Shown: in pieces, positions 21,730 to 31,000 of the stretch
Position numbering within the stretch: position 1 is the first letter of the stretch
Layout of the letters: each line of letters begins with the position of its first letter
NCBI GenBank assembly: GCA_017620525.1
Contig: JAGAUY010000021.1
Span: 1 to 64,000, forward strand
Origin: Oscillospiraceae bacterium
GTDB taxonomy: Bacteria > Bacillota > Clostridia > Oscillospirales > Oscillospiraceae
DNA: 64,000 nt
Reading direction: 5' to 3'
Translations under genes and position numbers: made by a program
Notes under the pieces: model-generated
Seen by the model: the letters and a program-made list of their open reading frames with translations, nothing else
Database searches by the model: none
What the model was told of the DNA's origin: nothing

Positions 21730-22644
21730 ATGATCGTATACAGGGAGCTTTCCTCCCTTGAACAAGACCTTGGTATCAGTTCCAAGACGCTTTATGCTGT
21801 CAGCAACAACATCAGCAAGCATTACCACAGGGCGAAACTTCCCAAGAAGAGCGGTGGCTACCGCAATCTGTCTGTTCCGGATGAAATTCTGAAAGCGATT
21901 CAGAGGCAGATTTCTGAGGTGCTTCTGATCCATATGCCTGTGTCCCGCTATGCAAAAGCATATCGGTTCGGCAGTTCCACCCTGCGCAATGCCAAGCATC
22001 ATGTGGGCAAGCAGGTGGTACTGAAGCTGGACATCCTTCACTTCTTTGACAGCATCCGATACTCCACAGTGAAAGACATGGTCTTCCCCGAGGAAATCTA
22101 CGCAGAGCCCTTACGGATTCTGTTGACTATGCTCTGCTATCATAAGGATGACTTGCCTCAGGGTGCACCCAGCTCACCGGCAATCACCAATATCATTCTG
22201 TATGAGTTCGACGAAGTGATTGGCCAGTGGTGCCGGGAACGCGGCATCGCATATACGCGGTACTGCGATGACATAACCTTCTCCGGCGACTTTGATCCGG
22301 CGGAAGTCATCCGGTTTGTCAGACTGGAATTGAAGGAACTGGGTTTCCTGCTGAATGAGCAGAAAACCCGGATCCAGCGCCCCGGTCAGCAGCAGTCTGT
22401 CACGGGCATCGTGGTCAATGAGAAGCTGAGCATCCCAGCAGTCTACCGCCGCAAGCTCCGGCAGGAGCTGTATTACTGCAGAAAGTTCGGCATCCAGGAA
22501 CACCTGCAGAAAATCGGTCTGGAGACTCCGGAGGACACCTACCGAATGCAGCTGCTCGGCAAAGTTAATTATGTGCTGCAGGTTCATCCTGATGACAAAG
22601 AAATGCTCGAGGCCAGAAAGTGGCTGCAGCAGTCAACTAAATAA
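21730..22644 (+). CDS. ret: Retron reverse transcriptase
   Basis: This 304-residue RT would synthesise multicopy single-stranded DNA from the upstream msd, primed from the branching G. The retron-specific signatures are both present: the NAxxH motif as NAKHH (87-91) and VTG (224-226). Catalytic aspartates lie in LKLDI (D101) and YCDD (178-181), and QGAPSSP (144-150) is the usual RT block 4. No extra domain is fused. AGGGAGGGAAG precedes the ATG. Retrons act as phage-defence systems with an effector. No intact effector adjoins this one; a decayed KAP-type NTPase lies downstream. Confidence 0.93.
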   Translation: MIVYRELSSLEQDLGISSKTLYAVSNNISKHYHRAKLPKKSGGYRNLSVPDEILKAIQRQISEVLLIHMPVSRYAKAYRFGSSTLRNAKHHVGKQVVLKLDILHFFDSIRYSTVKDMVFPEEIYAEPLRILLTMLCYHKDDLPQGAPSSPAITNIILYEFDEVIGQWCRERGIAYTRYCDDITFSGDFDPAEVIRFVRLELKELGFLLNEQKTRIQRPGQQQSVTGIVVNEKLSIPAVYRRKLRQELYYCRKFGIQEHLQKIGLETPEDTYRMQLLGKVNYVLQVHPDDKEMLEARKWLQQSTK

Positions 22645-22730
22645 TCGATGCCACCTTCGGTTAAGTATCGATATGCTTTTTACTCTCCATATGCCGATAC
22701 AATTGTAAATTTCACAAAAACACATTTTTA

Positions 22731-23307
22731 ACACCACTTACTATCGGCCTGCATGGCAGCTGGGGTGCTGGCAAATCATCCCTACTTCAGCTGATCGAGC
22801 AACGAATCGAGACCTCCGGAGATAGGGTTGTATGCGTATCGCAAAATGCCTGGCTGTTTGAGGGGTATGAGGATGCCAAAATTGCAATTATGGAATCTCT
22901 TCTAAATGCTCTCAAAGATAACAAGACTTTTGCAGAAAAATCTGGAGATAAAATCAAGTGATTACTTTCTCGGATTGATTACTTGAAGTTTGGTACATTG
23001 GCAGGTAATCCACTTCCGATTGCAGTAAATTTATCTGCCGATTTGGCCCCTTCAAAAATATACTTGGAAACATCAAAGACTTCAAAGATGAGTATATCAA
23101 GGACGAGGAAGAAAAAGAGCCCCAGACAGAGAATATCAGAAAATTTCGGGAAGAATTTCAGAATATGCTAAATGAGGTTTTCTCCGATTGTATAAAGCTA
23201 CCATTGATGACATTGTTCATCTCATTTCTGTTGATCCTGAATTGACTCGTATTGCAGGACTTCAGCTGTTTGATTTTGCCGCACCCCGCGCAACTTGGGC
23301 AACATAA
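22731..23307 (+). pseudogene. Decayed KAP-type P-loop NTPase
   Basis: An in-frame segment (22740-22961) reads TIGLHGSWGAGKSSLLQLIE (Walker A GSWGAGKSS), then QNAWLFEGYEDAKIAIMESL, and stops at TGA. Similar quality protein continues in other frames (RIDYLKFGT; KDFKDEYIKDEEEKEPQ; IDDIVHLISVDPELTRIAGL) to 23307. The N-terminus and middle are missing. KAP NTPases are membrane-associated P-loop enzymes found in several defence systems. It may have been a retron or island partner. Confidence 0.75.
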
Positions 23308-23428
23308 ATTAAACATGAAACACAGCGAAGCAGTATGCACCAGCTGAATAATAGATTTCTAGATTAAATTAATGGCCTATCTAGACCATTTAGTGTATAA
23401 ACACTCACGCTTATACGCCCGCTCTTCC

Positions 23429-23444
23429 ATGGCATTCAAGAGGT
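23429..23444 (+). repeat. Third, partial copy of the tRNA-Ala att core
   Basis: ATGGCATTCAAGAGGT is identical to the first 16 bases of the 51-bp att repeat (96-111, 7917-7932). It is directly followed by an integrase fragment in the same orientation as at attL. Confidence 0.75.
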
Positions 23445-23450
23445 GTAGTT

Positions 23451-23705
23451 ATGGCAAGTATCTCCATGCGAAATGTTCAAAAATCCACAGTGGAGGAATA
23501 TTTCAATCTCTATCTTTCCTCTGCCGCCGCAAAGGGTGTAAAAGACAAAACCTACAAAAACCACTTCCGATCAATCTCCAAGAGAATGAACACAACCGTT
23601 CCGACGAACCGCTTGACTTCGCAAGACTCGGAAGAGATGATTCTGAAGATAAAAACTTCATCGAAGATGCAGGCTTCAATTACCCGGATTTATTTGTGTG
23701 TATGA
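23451..23705 (+). pseudogene. N-terminal fragment of a tyrosine integrase
   Basis: The 84-codon frame starts MASISMRNVQKSTVEEYFNL and continues YLSSAAAKGVKDKTYKNHF, SISKRMNTTVPTNRLTSQD, a typical SAM-like core-binding domain of tyrosine recombinases. The frame then degenerates and ends; no catalytic domain follows before the xylA promoter. It lies 7 bp from the third att copy, so it is the remnant of another element at this hotspot. Confidence 0.75.
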
Positions 23706-23719
23706 GTATTTCTTTTTTG

Positions 23720-23747
23720 TTGAAAAAATATAGAATGCAGATATAAT
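23720..23747 (+). promoter_or_regulatory. Candidate xylA promoter
   Basis: TTGAAA (23720-23725), 16 bp, TATAAT (23742-23747), about 130 bp before xylA. No clear XylR or catabolite operator was recognised in the leader. Confidence 0.55.
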
Positions 23748-23880
23748 AGTAGTAGGAACATCATTCCGCCCCGCATCTATCCCCCTCTGCACGGGACAAG
23801 CCGAAAAAGGCATCAAAGATCCTATTTCCGGACGTCCCCCGTATTCTGACACCATAATCTAATTAAGGAGGATAACCACT

Positions 23881-25194
23881 ATGTATTTCCCCAATATCCC
23901 CGTGATCCCCTATGAAGGCCCCAACTCCACCAATCCCCTGGCATTTAAGTATTACGATGCCGATAAGGTCATTCTGGGTAAGACCATGAAGGAGCATCTG
24001 CCCTTCGCAATGGCATGGTGGCACAATCTGTGCGCTACCGGCGTTGATATGTTCGGCCGCGGCACCGCGGACAAGGCTTTCGGAGCACAGGAAGGCACCA
24101 TGGAGCATGCCAAGGCCAAGGTTGACGCCGGCTTTGAGTTCATGCAGAAGATGGGCATCGAGTACTTCTGCTTCCACGATGTGGACCTGGTTCCCGAAGC
24201 TGACGATATCAAGGAGACCAACCGCCGCCTGGACGAGATCTCCGACTACATTCTGGAAAAGATGCAGGGCACCAACATCAAGTGCCTGTGGGGCACTGCC
24301 AATATGTTTGGCAATCCCCGTTACATGAACGGCGCCGGCTCCTCCAACTCTGCTGATGTGTTCTGCTTCGCAGCAGCACAGGTCAAGAAGGCTCTGGACA
24401 TCACCGTCAAGCTGGGCGGCCGCGGTTACGTCTTCTGGGGCGGCCGTGAAGGCTACGAGACCCTGCTGAACACCGATGTCAAGTTTGAGCAGGAGAACAT
24501 CGCTGCGCTGATGCACATGGCAGTCAAGTACGGCCGCTCCATCGGCTTCACCGGCGACTTCTACATCGAGCCCAAACCCAAGGAGCCCATGAAGCATCAG
24601 TACGACTTCGACGCAGCCACCGCCATCGGATTCCTGCGTCAGTACGGCCTGGACAAGGACTTCAAGATGAACATCGAAGCCAACCATGCCACTCTGGCAG
24701 GCCACACCTTCCAGCATGACCTGCGCATCTCCGCCATCAACGGTATGCTGGGCAGCGTGGATGCCAACCAGGGCGATATGCTGCTGGGCTGGGACACCGA
24801 CGAGTTCCCCTACGACATCTATGTCACCACCATGGCCATGTACGAAATCCTGAAGGCAGGCGGCCTGACCGGCGGTCTGAACTTCGACTCCAAGAACCGC
24901 CGTCCCTCCTACACCCATGAGGATATGTTCCACGCCTTCATCCTGGGTATGGACGCTTTCGCTCTGGGTCTGATCAAGGCCGCAAAGATCATCGAGGACG
25001 GCCGCATCGACGGCTTCATCGCCGACCGCTACTCCAGCTACAATTCCGGCATCGGTGCCAAGATCCGCGCCGGCGAGACCAGTCTGGAAGAGCTGGCTGC
25101 CTATGCCGACGAACTGGGCGCTCCCGCCCTGCCCGGCTCCGGCCGTCAGGAATACCTGGAGGGTGTCATCAACAACATCATGTTCAGCGTATAA
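23881..25194 (+). CDS. xylA: Xylose isomerase
   Basis: This 437-residue enzyme interconverts D-xylose and D-xylulose and also acts on glucose. Family motifs include [30 protein letters not shown] (catalytic His region), [27 protein letters not shown] (metal ligands), [18 protein letters not shown] and GWDTDEFP. Length fits the long class II enzymes. AAGGAGG lies upstream of the ATG. No xylulokinase gene adjoins it; the gene stands alone with a terminator behind it, so pathway partners must lie elsewhere. Confidence 0.98.
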   Translation: MYFPNIPVIPYEGPNSTNPLAFKYYDADKVILGKTMKEHLPFAMAWWHNLCATGVDMFGRGTADKAFGAQEGTMEHAKAKVDAGFEFMQKMGIEYFCFHDVDLVPEADDIKETNRRLDEISDYILEKMQGTNIKCLWGTANMFGNPRYMNGAGSSNSADVFCFAAAQVKKALDITVKLGGRGYVFWGGREGYETLLNTDVKFEQENIAALMHMAVKYGRSIGFTGDFYIEPKPKEPMKHQYDFDAATAIGFLRQYGLDKDFKMNIEANHATLAGHTFQHDLRISAINGMLGSVDANQGDMLLGWDTDEFPYDIYVTTMAMYEILKAGGLTGGLNFDSKNRRPSYTHEDMFHAFILGMDAFALGLIKAAKIIEDGRIDGFIADRYSSYNSGIGAKIRAGETSLEELAAYADELGAPALPGSGRQEYLEGVINNIMFSV

Positions 25195-25207
25195 TCATCT
25201 TAACCAA

Positions 25208-25237
25208 AAATCCGCCGCCCTCCCGGGCGGCGGATTT
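25208..25237. terminator. Terminator between xylA and the YerC-like gene
   Basis: A perfect 13-bp stem (AAATCCGCCGCCC and complement) with loop TCCC is flanked by A/T tracts on both sides, so it can serve both convergent genes. Confidence 0.85.
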
Positions 25238-25244
25238 CATTTTC

Positions 25245-25517
25245 TTATTTCAGCAGTTTGGAATACCCCCTGCCATACTGCACACACCGGGAGACCCGGC
25301 TCAGCGTGGCTGAGGAAATGTCCGAATCGGCCATGATCTGATTATAGGTCTTGCCTTCCATCAGCAGCTTCGCGGCATATACCCGCTCGGCCATGTTCTC
25401 GATCTCTTTAATGGTGCAAAGATCATCGAACAGTGCACGGCAGTCTTCCACATTGTCAATACCCGCGATCAGGCTGAATAACGCATCAATTTTTTCCTGT
25501 TTGCCTGTCTGACACAT
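25245..25517 (-). CDS. YerC/YecD family TrpR-related regulator
   Basis: A 90-residue protein built like the Trp repressor core: helical ENMAERVYAAKLLMEGKTYN followed by the HTH SDISSATLSRVSRCVQYG. The family is widespread in Firmicutes. Its operator and ligand are largely undefined. The gene lies 17 bp behind the transporter ATPase, so it probably closes that operon and may regulate amino acid uptake. Confidence 0.88.
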   Translation of the reverse strand: MCQTGKQEKIDALFSLIAGIDNVEDCRALFDDLCTIKEIENMAERVYAAKLLMEGKTYNQIMADSDISSATLSRVSRCVQYGRGYSKLLK

Positions 25518-25534
25518 GTTGCTTCCTCCCGACT

Positions 25535-26275
25535 TCAGAATTTTTCCTGGGCACCGCGAATGAAAGCTCTCGTCTTTTCACTCCGGGGATCTCCGAAGAT
25601 CTGCTCCGGAGGTCCCATTTCCTCGATGATTCCGTCTGCCATATACATCACCACATCGGCCACGCTCCTGGCAAATTCCATCTCATGGGTCACCACAATC
25701 ATGGTATTGCCGTCATTTTTCAGCCCGCGGATGACCCGCAGAACTTCACCGGTCAGCTCCGGATCCAGCGCCGATGTAGGTTCGTCAAAGCACAGGATCT
25801 GGGGATTCAGCGCCAGCGCCCGGGCGATGGCCACACGCTGCTGCTGTCCGCCGGACAGCTGATAGGGATAGGCATCGGCTTTCTCCGCCAGACCCACCTG
25901 CGCCAAAAGTGTCCGGGCCTTCTGCCGGATCTCGGCGGCACTTCCCTGCTTCAGCAGCGTCGGCGCCAGCGTGATGTTCTCCAGCACCGTATACTGGGGA
26001 AAGAGATTGAAATTCTGGAACACCAGACCGAAGTGCAGCCGGTTCTGACGGATCTCCTCCTCGGAAGCGCTGAGCAGCTGCTTGCCGCTGACCCAGATCT
26101 CTCCCTCGTCCGGAGTCTCCAGGAAATTCAGGCAGCGCAGCAGCGTGGATTTGCCGCCGCCGGAGGAGCCGATGATGGCCAGCACCTGTCCCTGCTCCAG
26201 GGAAAACGAAACGCCCTTGAGAACCTGATTGTCTCCGAATCCCTTCTTAATTTGATTAACCTGCAAAACTGCCAT
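25535..26275 (-). CDS. glnQ: Polar amino acid ABC transporter, ATP-binding subunit
   Basis: A 246-residue ATPase. Walker A is GSSGGGKST, the signature LSGGQQQRVAIARAL and Walker B ILCFDEPTSALDPE, with the H-loop in VVTHEMEFAR. It powers import through the permease encoded 4 bp upstream. The family handles glutamine, histidine, cystine or similar; the substrate is not readable. The symbol indicates family, not proven specificity. Confidence 0.93.
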   Translation of the reverse strand: MAVLQVNQIKKGFGDNQVLKGVSFSLEQGQVLAIIGSSGGGKSTLLRCLNFLETPDEGEIWVSGKQLLSASEEEIRQNRLHFGLVFQNFNLFPQYTVLENITLAPTLLKQGSAAEIRQKARTLLAQVGLAEKADAYPYQLSGGQQQRVAIARALALNPQILCFDEPTSALDPELTGEVLRVIRGLKNDGNTMIVVTHEMEFARSVADVVMYMADGIIEEMGPPEQIFGDPRSEKTRAFIRGAQEKF

Positions 26276-26279
26276 AATC

Positions 26280-26972
26280 TTAACCTCTAAAATAACTCAG
26301 CTTCTTTTCCAGATAACCGAACAGAAGCGTCAGACCGCCGCTGAAGATCAGGAAGAATGCGCCTGTGTAGAACAGCGGCCAAATCAGGCCCTTCTTGATA
26401 AACTGCTCACCGGCCCAGATGATCTCATAAATGCCGATGATTCTGGCCAGAGACGTATCCTTGACCAGGGTGATGATCTCGTTGCTCATGGGCGCCATGA
26501 TGCGCTTGACCACCTGCAGCAGCACCACCTTGAAGAAAATCTGCTGCTTGGTCATGCCCAGAACCTGTCCCGCTTCATACTGCCCCTGGGGGATGGATTC
26601 AATACCGCCGCGGTAGATCTCGGAGAAATAGCAGGCATAATTGATGGCAAACGCCACAATGGTGGCTGTCATGCGGGGCATGGACGGCAGGCCGAACATC
26701 AGGCCGGGGCCATAGAAAATGATGATCAGCTGGAGCATCAGCGGGGTTCCCCGGATGATCCAGACAAAGGTGCGGCTCAGCCACCGCAGGGGCATCCAGC
26801 GGCCCAGGAACGCAAAGGGGCCGCGCTCCAGCCATTTCAGCGGCTTCCATTTGCTCATGGAGCCGAAACAGATCACAAGGCCCAGCGGAATGGAGAATAA
26901 CAGCGTCAGTACAAAGACCTTGATGCTCTCCCCGAAGCCCGCCAGAAGCTCCATCGTTACCGGAAGAAACAT
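26280..26972 (-). CDS. Polar amino acid ABC transporter, permease
   Basis: A 230-residue membrane protein of the His/Glu/Gln permease type. It has a hydrophobic N-terminal segment (IKVFVLTLLFSIPLGLVICF), a central RGTPLMLQLIIIFYGPG element, the EAA-type coupling loop (GGIESIPQGQYEAGQVLGM) and a closing transmembrane helix. One permease gene implies a homodimer. It sits between the binding-protein and ATPase genes. Confidence 0.92.
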   Translation of the reverse strand: MFLPVTMELLAGFGESIKVFVLTLLFSIPLGLVICFGSMSKWKPLKWLERGPFAFLGRWMPLRWLSRTFVWIIRGTPLMLQLIIIFYGPGLMFGLPSMPRMTATIVAFAINYACYFSEIYRGGIESIPQGQYEAGQVLGMTKQQIFFKVVLLQVVKRIMAPMSNEIITLVKDTSLARIIGIYEIIWAGEQFIKKGLIWPLFYTGAFFLIFSGGLTLLFGYLEKKLSYFRG

Positions 26973-27066
26973 AGATGTCTACCTCTCTTACATCAGAAAA
27001 TCAGAAGCAAATTGCACAACGTGCACGGCGGTGATTCGCCGTGCACGGATGAAGCATTCTTGCCGC

Positions 27067-27846
27067 TTACTTGACCAGCGTCAGGCCGTACTTCTGAGCC
27101 AGAGCATCCAGAGTACCGTCTTCCATCAGGCCAGCCATGAACTCGTTGAACTTTGCGGTCAGATCGGAATCCTTGCGGAATCCGACGCCGTAGAATTCTT
27201 CCGTCAGGCTGATGCCGGCAGCCAGGTCAGCGTAGCTGGTGCCCTCGCCGGTCATGGCATTGGCCATGGTGATGTCAATGACGCAGGCATCGGAGGTGCC
27301 GGCGGCAACTTCCATCAGCGCAGCAGGCTGATCCTGCAGGGGGACGATGGTGGCGTCGGAGATGGCCTTCGCCGCCTCTTCACCAGCAGAGCCGCTCTCC
27401 ACAGCGATGGTCAGACCGGACATGCTTTCCGCATCGGCATAATTACCGACCACATCCGCCTTCATCACGACCACCTGTGCGTTAATGACATAGGGATCGG
27501 AGCAGTTGGTATTCAGCTCCACTTCATCGGTGATGGTCATGCCGTTCCAGATTACGTCGATGTTCCTGGTCTCCAGCTCATAGAACTTCTTGCCCCAGTC
27601 GCTGAGAACGAAGAACTCCACATCCACGCCCAGCTCTTCGGCAAACAGTCCGGCAAATTCGGCGTCGAAACCGATCCATTCGCCGTTTTCATCCTTGTAG
27701 TCCATGGGCGCATAATCGGTGATGCCCACCACCAGGGTGCCTTTGTCCTGCACTGCCTTCAGATCGGAGCCGCCCTTGGCGCCGCAGCCAGCGAAACAGG
27801 CAGCAACCATCAGCGCCGCCAGAACAAATGCAATCAATCTTCTCAT
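27067..27846 (-). CDS. Amino acid ABC transporter substrate-binding lipoprotein
   Basis: A 259-residue lipoprotein. The signal peptide MRRLIAFVLAALMVAACFAG leads to the lipobox Cys. The body has GTLVVGITDYAPMDYKDENG, IGFDAEFAGLFAEELGVDVE and ARNIDVIWNGMTIT-like segments typical of family 3 amino acid receptors. It captures substrate outside the membrane and is first in the operon; a promoter with a dyad spacer lies upstream. Confidence 0.93.
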   Translation of the reverse strand: MRRLIAFVLAALMVAACFAGCGAKGGSDLKAVQDKGTLVVGITDYAPMDYKDENGEWIGFDAEFAGLFAEELGVDVEFFVLSDWGKKFYELETRNIDVIWNGMTITDEVELNTNCSDPYVINAQVVVMKADVVGNYADAESMSGLTIAVESGSAGEEAAKAISDATIVPLQDQPAALMEVAAGTSDACVIDITMANAMTGEGTSYADLAAGISLTEEFYGVGFRKDSDLTAKFNEFMAGLMEDGTLDALAQKYGLTLVK

Positions 27847-27898
27847 AATAATCGATCCTTTCCGCTCCCGTTTTCGGAGTTTTTGATTTGATAACCAG

Positions 27899-27927
27899 AT
27901 TATACTTTAGTTCGCTAAAGTTGTAAA
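27899..27927 (-). promoter_or_regulatory. Promoter of the amino acid transporter, with dyad spacer
   Basis: On the minus strand TTTACA (27927-27922), 17 bp, TATAAT (27904-27899). The spacer contains the palindrome CTTTAG-TTCG-CTAAAG (27905-27920), a probable operator occluding polymerase. Confidence 0.7.
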
Positions 27928-28018
27928 GTGCTTTTTTGCTATTTTTTCTTTTTCAGCACTCTGCACAATTTCCCCCTCCCCCTGCCGTCTACTTTGGCAA
28001 AACAGTCCGATTCCGGGA

Positions 28019-28047
28019 TTGCCAACCGTCAAAACATCTGATAATAT
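28019..28047 (+). promoter_or_regulatory. Promoter of the clostripain-family gene
   Basis: TTGCCA (28019-28024), 17 bp, TAATAT (28042-28047). A GGAGG-containing leader and the ATG at 28080 follow. Confidence 0.65.
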
Positions 28048-28079
28048 GTATTTATCTGTAAAAACACGGAGGAATACCC

Positions 28080-31000
28080 ATGAAGAAAACGAAACTCCCG
28101 AAGCGGCTGACAGCCCTTGTGCTGGTTTTTGCCATGATGAGCGGCCTTCTGGCAGGCTGCGCATCTGATCCTGCCGCCGACACCGCTCCCACCACCGAAC
28201 CTGTTCAGCCTCTGCGCTGGAGCGGCCACATCTCCGGCGAGGTGATGAAGGACCAGCCGGAGGCCAAGGGCCTGCAGCCTGTCGTCAGCCGGGCTCCGGA
28301 CGGCCCCGCCAGCAGCAGCTACACACTCATGGTCTACATGATCGGTTCCGACCTGGAGAGTTTGTACGGCTGCGCATCCTCCGACATTCTGGAGATGCTG
28401 AACAGCGGTCTGGACCCCAGCAAATGCAATCTGCTGATCTATACCGGCGGCGCAAACAGCTGGGATCTGAACATTCCCAGCGCCTACAACGCGGTTTATG
28501 CCATGAATTCCTCCGGCACCGGTCTGGACATGGTAGCTTCCACCAGCCAGCCCGCCAACATGGGCGAAGCTTCCACCTTCCTGGATTTCATCTGCTATGC
28601 CTACAACTATTATCCCGCCTCCCACTACGGTCTGATCTGCTGGGATCACGGCGGCGGCCCCCTGTACGGCTACGGCAGCGATGAGCTGTTTGAGCAGGAC
28701 GGTCTGTCTCTGGCTGAGATGCAGAGCGCCATGATGGAATCCCCTTTCTACGGCGGACTGGAAAAGCTGGACTTTATCGGATTCGATGCCTGCCTGATGG
28801 CTTCTCTGGAAGTGGCAAGTGTCTTTTCCGACTTTGCCCGGTATATGATCGCCTCTGAGGAAATTGAGGCCGGCAGCGGCTGGGACTACAGTTTCCTGCG
28901 TACCTTCAACGATACTGCCGATACCGAATCGATCGCCCGGAGCATTCTGGACAGCTATGCGGCATCCATGGAAGCCAACATCTGGATGCCGGACTACACC
29001 CTCTCCTGCATAGATCTGAGCGGTATTATGGCTGTTGAGATGTTCCTGTGCACCACCCTCAACTACATGACCTGGGAACTGGAAAACGGTAGCTACTCCT
29101 CCATCGCCCAGGCCCGTGACCGGACCAAGCGATTCGGTATGAGTTCTGTCAGCAGCAGCGCGGACAGCCTTGATCTGGTCGACATCGGCCATCTGGCAGA
29201 GAATCTCTACGGGCAGTACAGCGGTGCTCCGGAATATCTGAAAAAATGGCTGGATGAAGCGGTGGTCTATGAGACCTCCAATGTGGAAAACACCCATGGT
29301 CTTTCCTTCTATTTCCCCTATGACAACAAAATGCTGTTCCAATATGCAGGCGATATGTTCTACAGTCTGTTCACAGAGTTTGATGGCTACGAAGAATTTA
29401 TGACCGCCTTCTCCTCCGCCTGGCTCACCGGCCGCAGCTCCATCCGCTGGAACCCTGACCAGAAAATCGAGTCTCAGGAGGAATACCTGACACTGCAGCT
29501 GGAGCCTGCTCAGCTGGAGAACATCAACGCCATCACCTACTCCATTCTGCAATACGATGAAACGAATGAAACCTACAGCGCCATTGTGACCAACCTCAGG
29601 GCAGAATACGACGAAAAGGGCATCGTGCAGATCCCCAAAAATCCGGATGTGTTCCTGATGGTCACAGATGTGGACCGGCAGCTGGGACAGGAGGGTACTG
29701 TGTGGCCCGTCATGCTGGCAGAATCCGGCGCAGAGCGCAGCAGCTATGTCAGCGTCAACAGCCTGCTGCTGTCCTCCGCCGACCTGCTCATCGGCGGCCG
29801 CGAAAATGTTCAGATCTCCCTGACGGATCACCATGCCACCGGCGAAGTGTCCATCCAGAGCATCCTGGCCCGGGACGAGGAAAGCTACGACCTCATGGGC
29901 AAGCGGGATGTCAGTATCGACAACTGGGGCATCGTCTCCTATATGTGGGAGCCCCTCTTCCCCACCTACGACATGGACGGCCGGATGCTCCCCTGGGATC
30001 AGTGGGAAACTGACGGCAGCGTCTGGTACAGCCTGTGCAACTACGAAGAGACCTTCTCCATGGAGAAAGCCTCCCTGTCCAAGATGGATGGCACTTTCTA
30101 CTGCCAGGTCGTCATGGAAGATACCTACGGCAACATCATCGACACCCGGCTCGAGCCGATCCGGGAGGCAGAAGCCTACCGGACCCAGACGCTCGCCACC
30201 GCAGGCGGCAATATGACGTTCCACATCTATTCCGATCACGCAGAGCTTTACACCTTTGAAGAGACCGACGGCATTACGGAACCTTACAGCATCACCGTCC
30301 CCGCCGCCGTGGGCGGTGTTCCCGTGACGCTGGTCTGCCCGGAAGCCTTCTATGTCAGCTGGAATCTGGGTCAGGTGACGCTGCCGGATACCATCACCGA
30401 GATCGGCTACAGTGCCTTCGGTCTGTGCGGCAGTCTGACTTCCATCAACATCCCCGCAAATGTCCGGATTCTGGGCAACAGTGTCTTCTCCAATACCGCC
30501 CTGACCGAGATCCAGCTGCCTGAGGGACTGGAAATGATCGGCTACAACTGCTTTGCCTACTCCGATCTGACCTCCATCCGGCTGCCCGCCTCCGTCAATC
30601 TTGTGGGCAGCGGTGCCTTCGCCGGCTGCAGCGCACTGAGTGCCATCACAGTTGCCGAAGGCAATGCCGCCTATCAGGCCGTGGACGGCGTTCTCTTCAC
30701 TGCAGACGGGAAGAAGCTGGTTGCCTACCCCGGCGGAGCCGGCGCCTCCTACAGTGTCCCCGCAGGCGTTGAGATCATCGGCGACGGTGCCTTCCGCAAT
30801 CTGACCGCGCTGACCAATGTCACGTTCCCCGAGGGACTGAAGGTCATCGACCGGCTGGCCTTCTGCGATACCACGGCGCTTGCGTCCATCGATCTGCCTG
30901 ACAGCCTGGAAGTCATCGGCAACGGCGCCTTTGCCGGCAGCCTCGCTTCCCGAATGGGTGATAACGGTTTTGCCGTTGAAATTGGCGGGAACGTTTCTTA

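Noticed and set aside
22731..23307. Calling the KAP-type NTPase the retron's effector
   Set aside because: It is decayed and lacks its N-terminus, and I know of no established retron class with this effector; adjacency alone is not enough.
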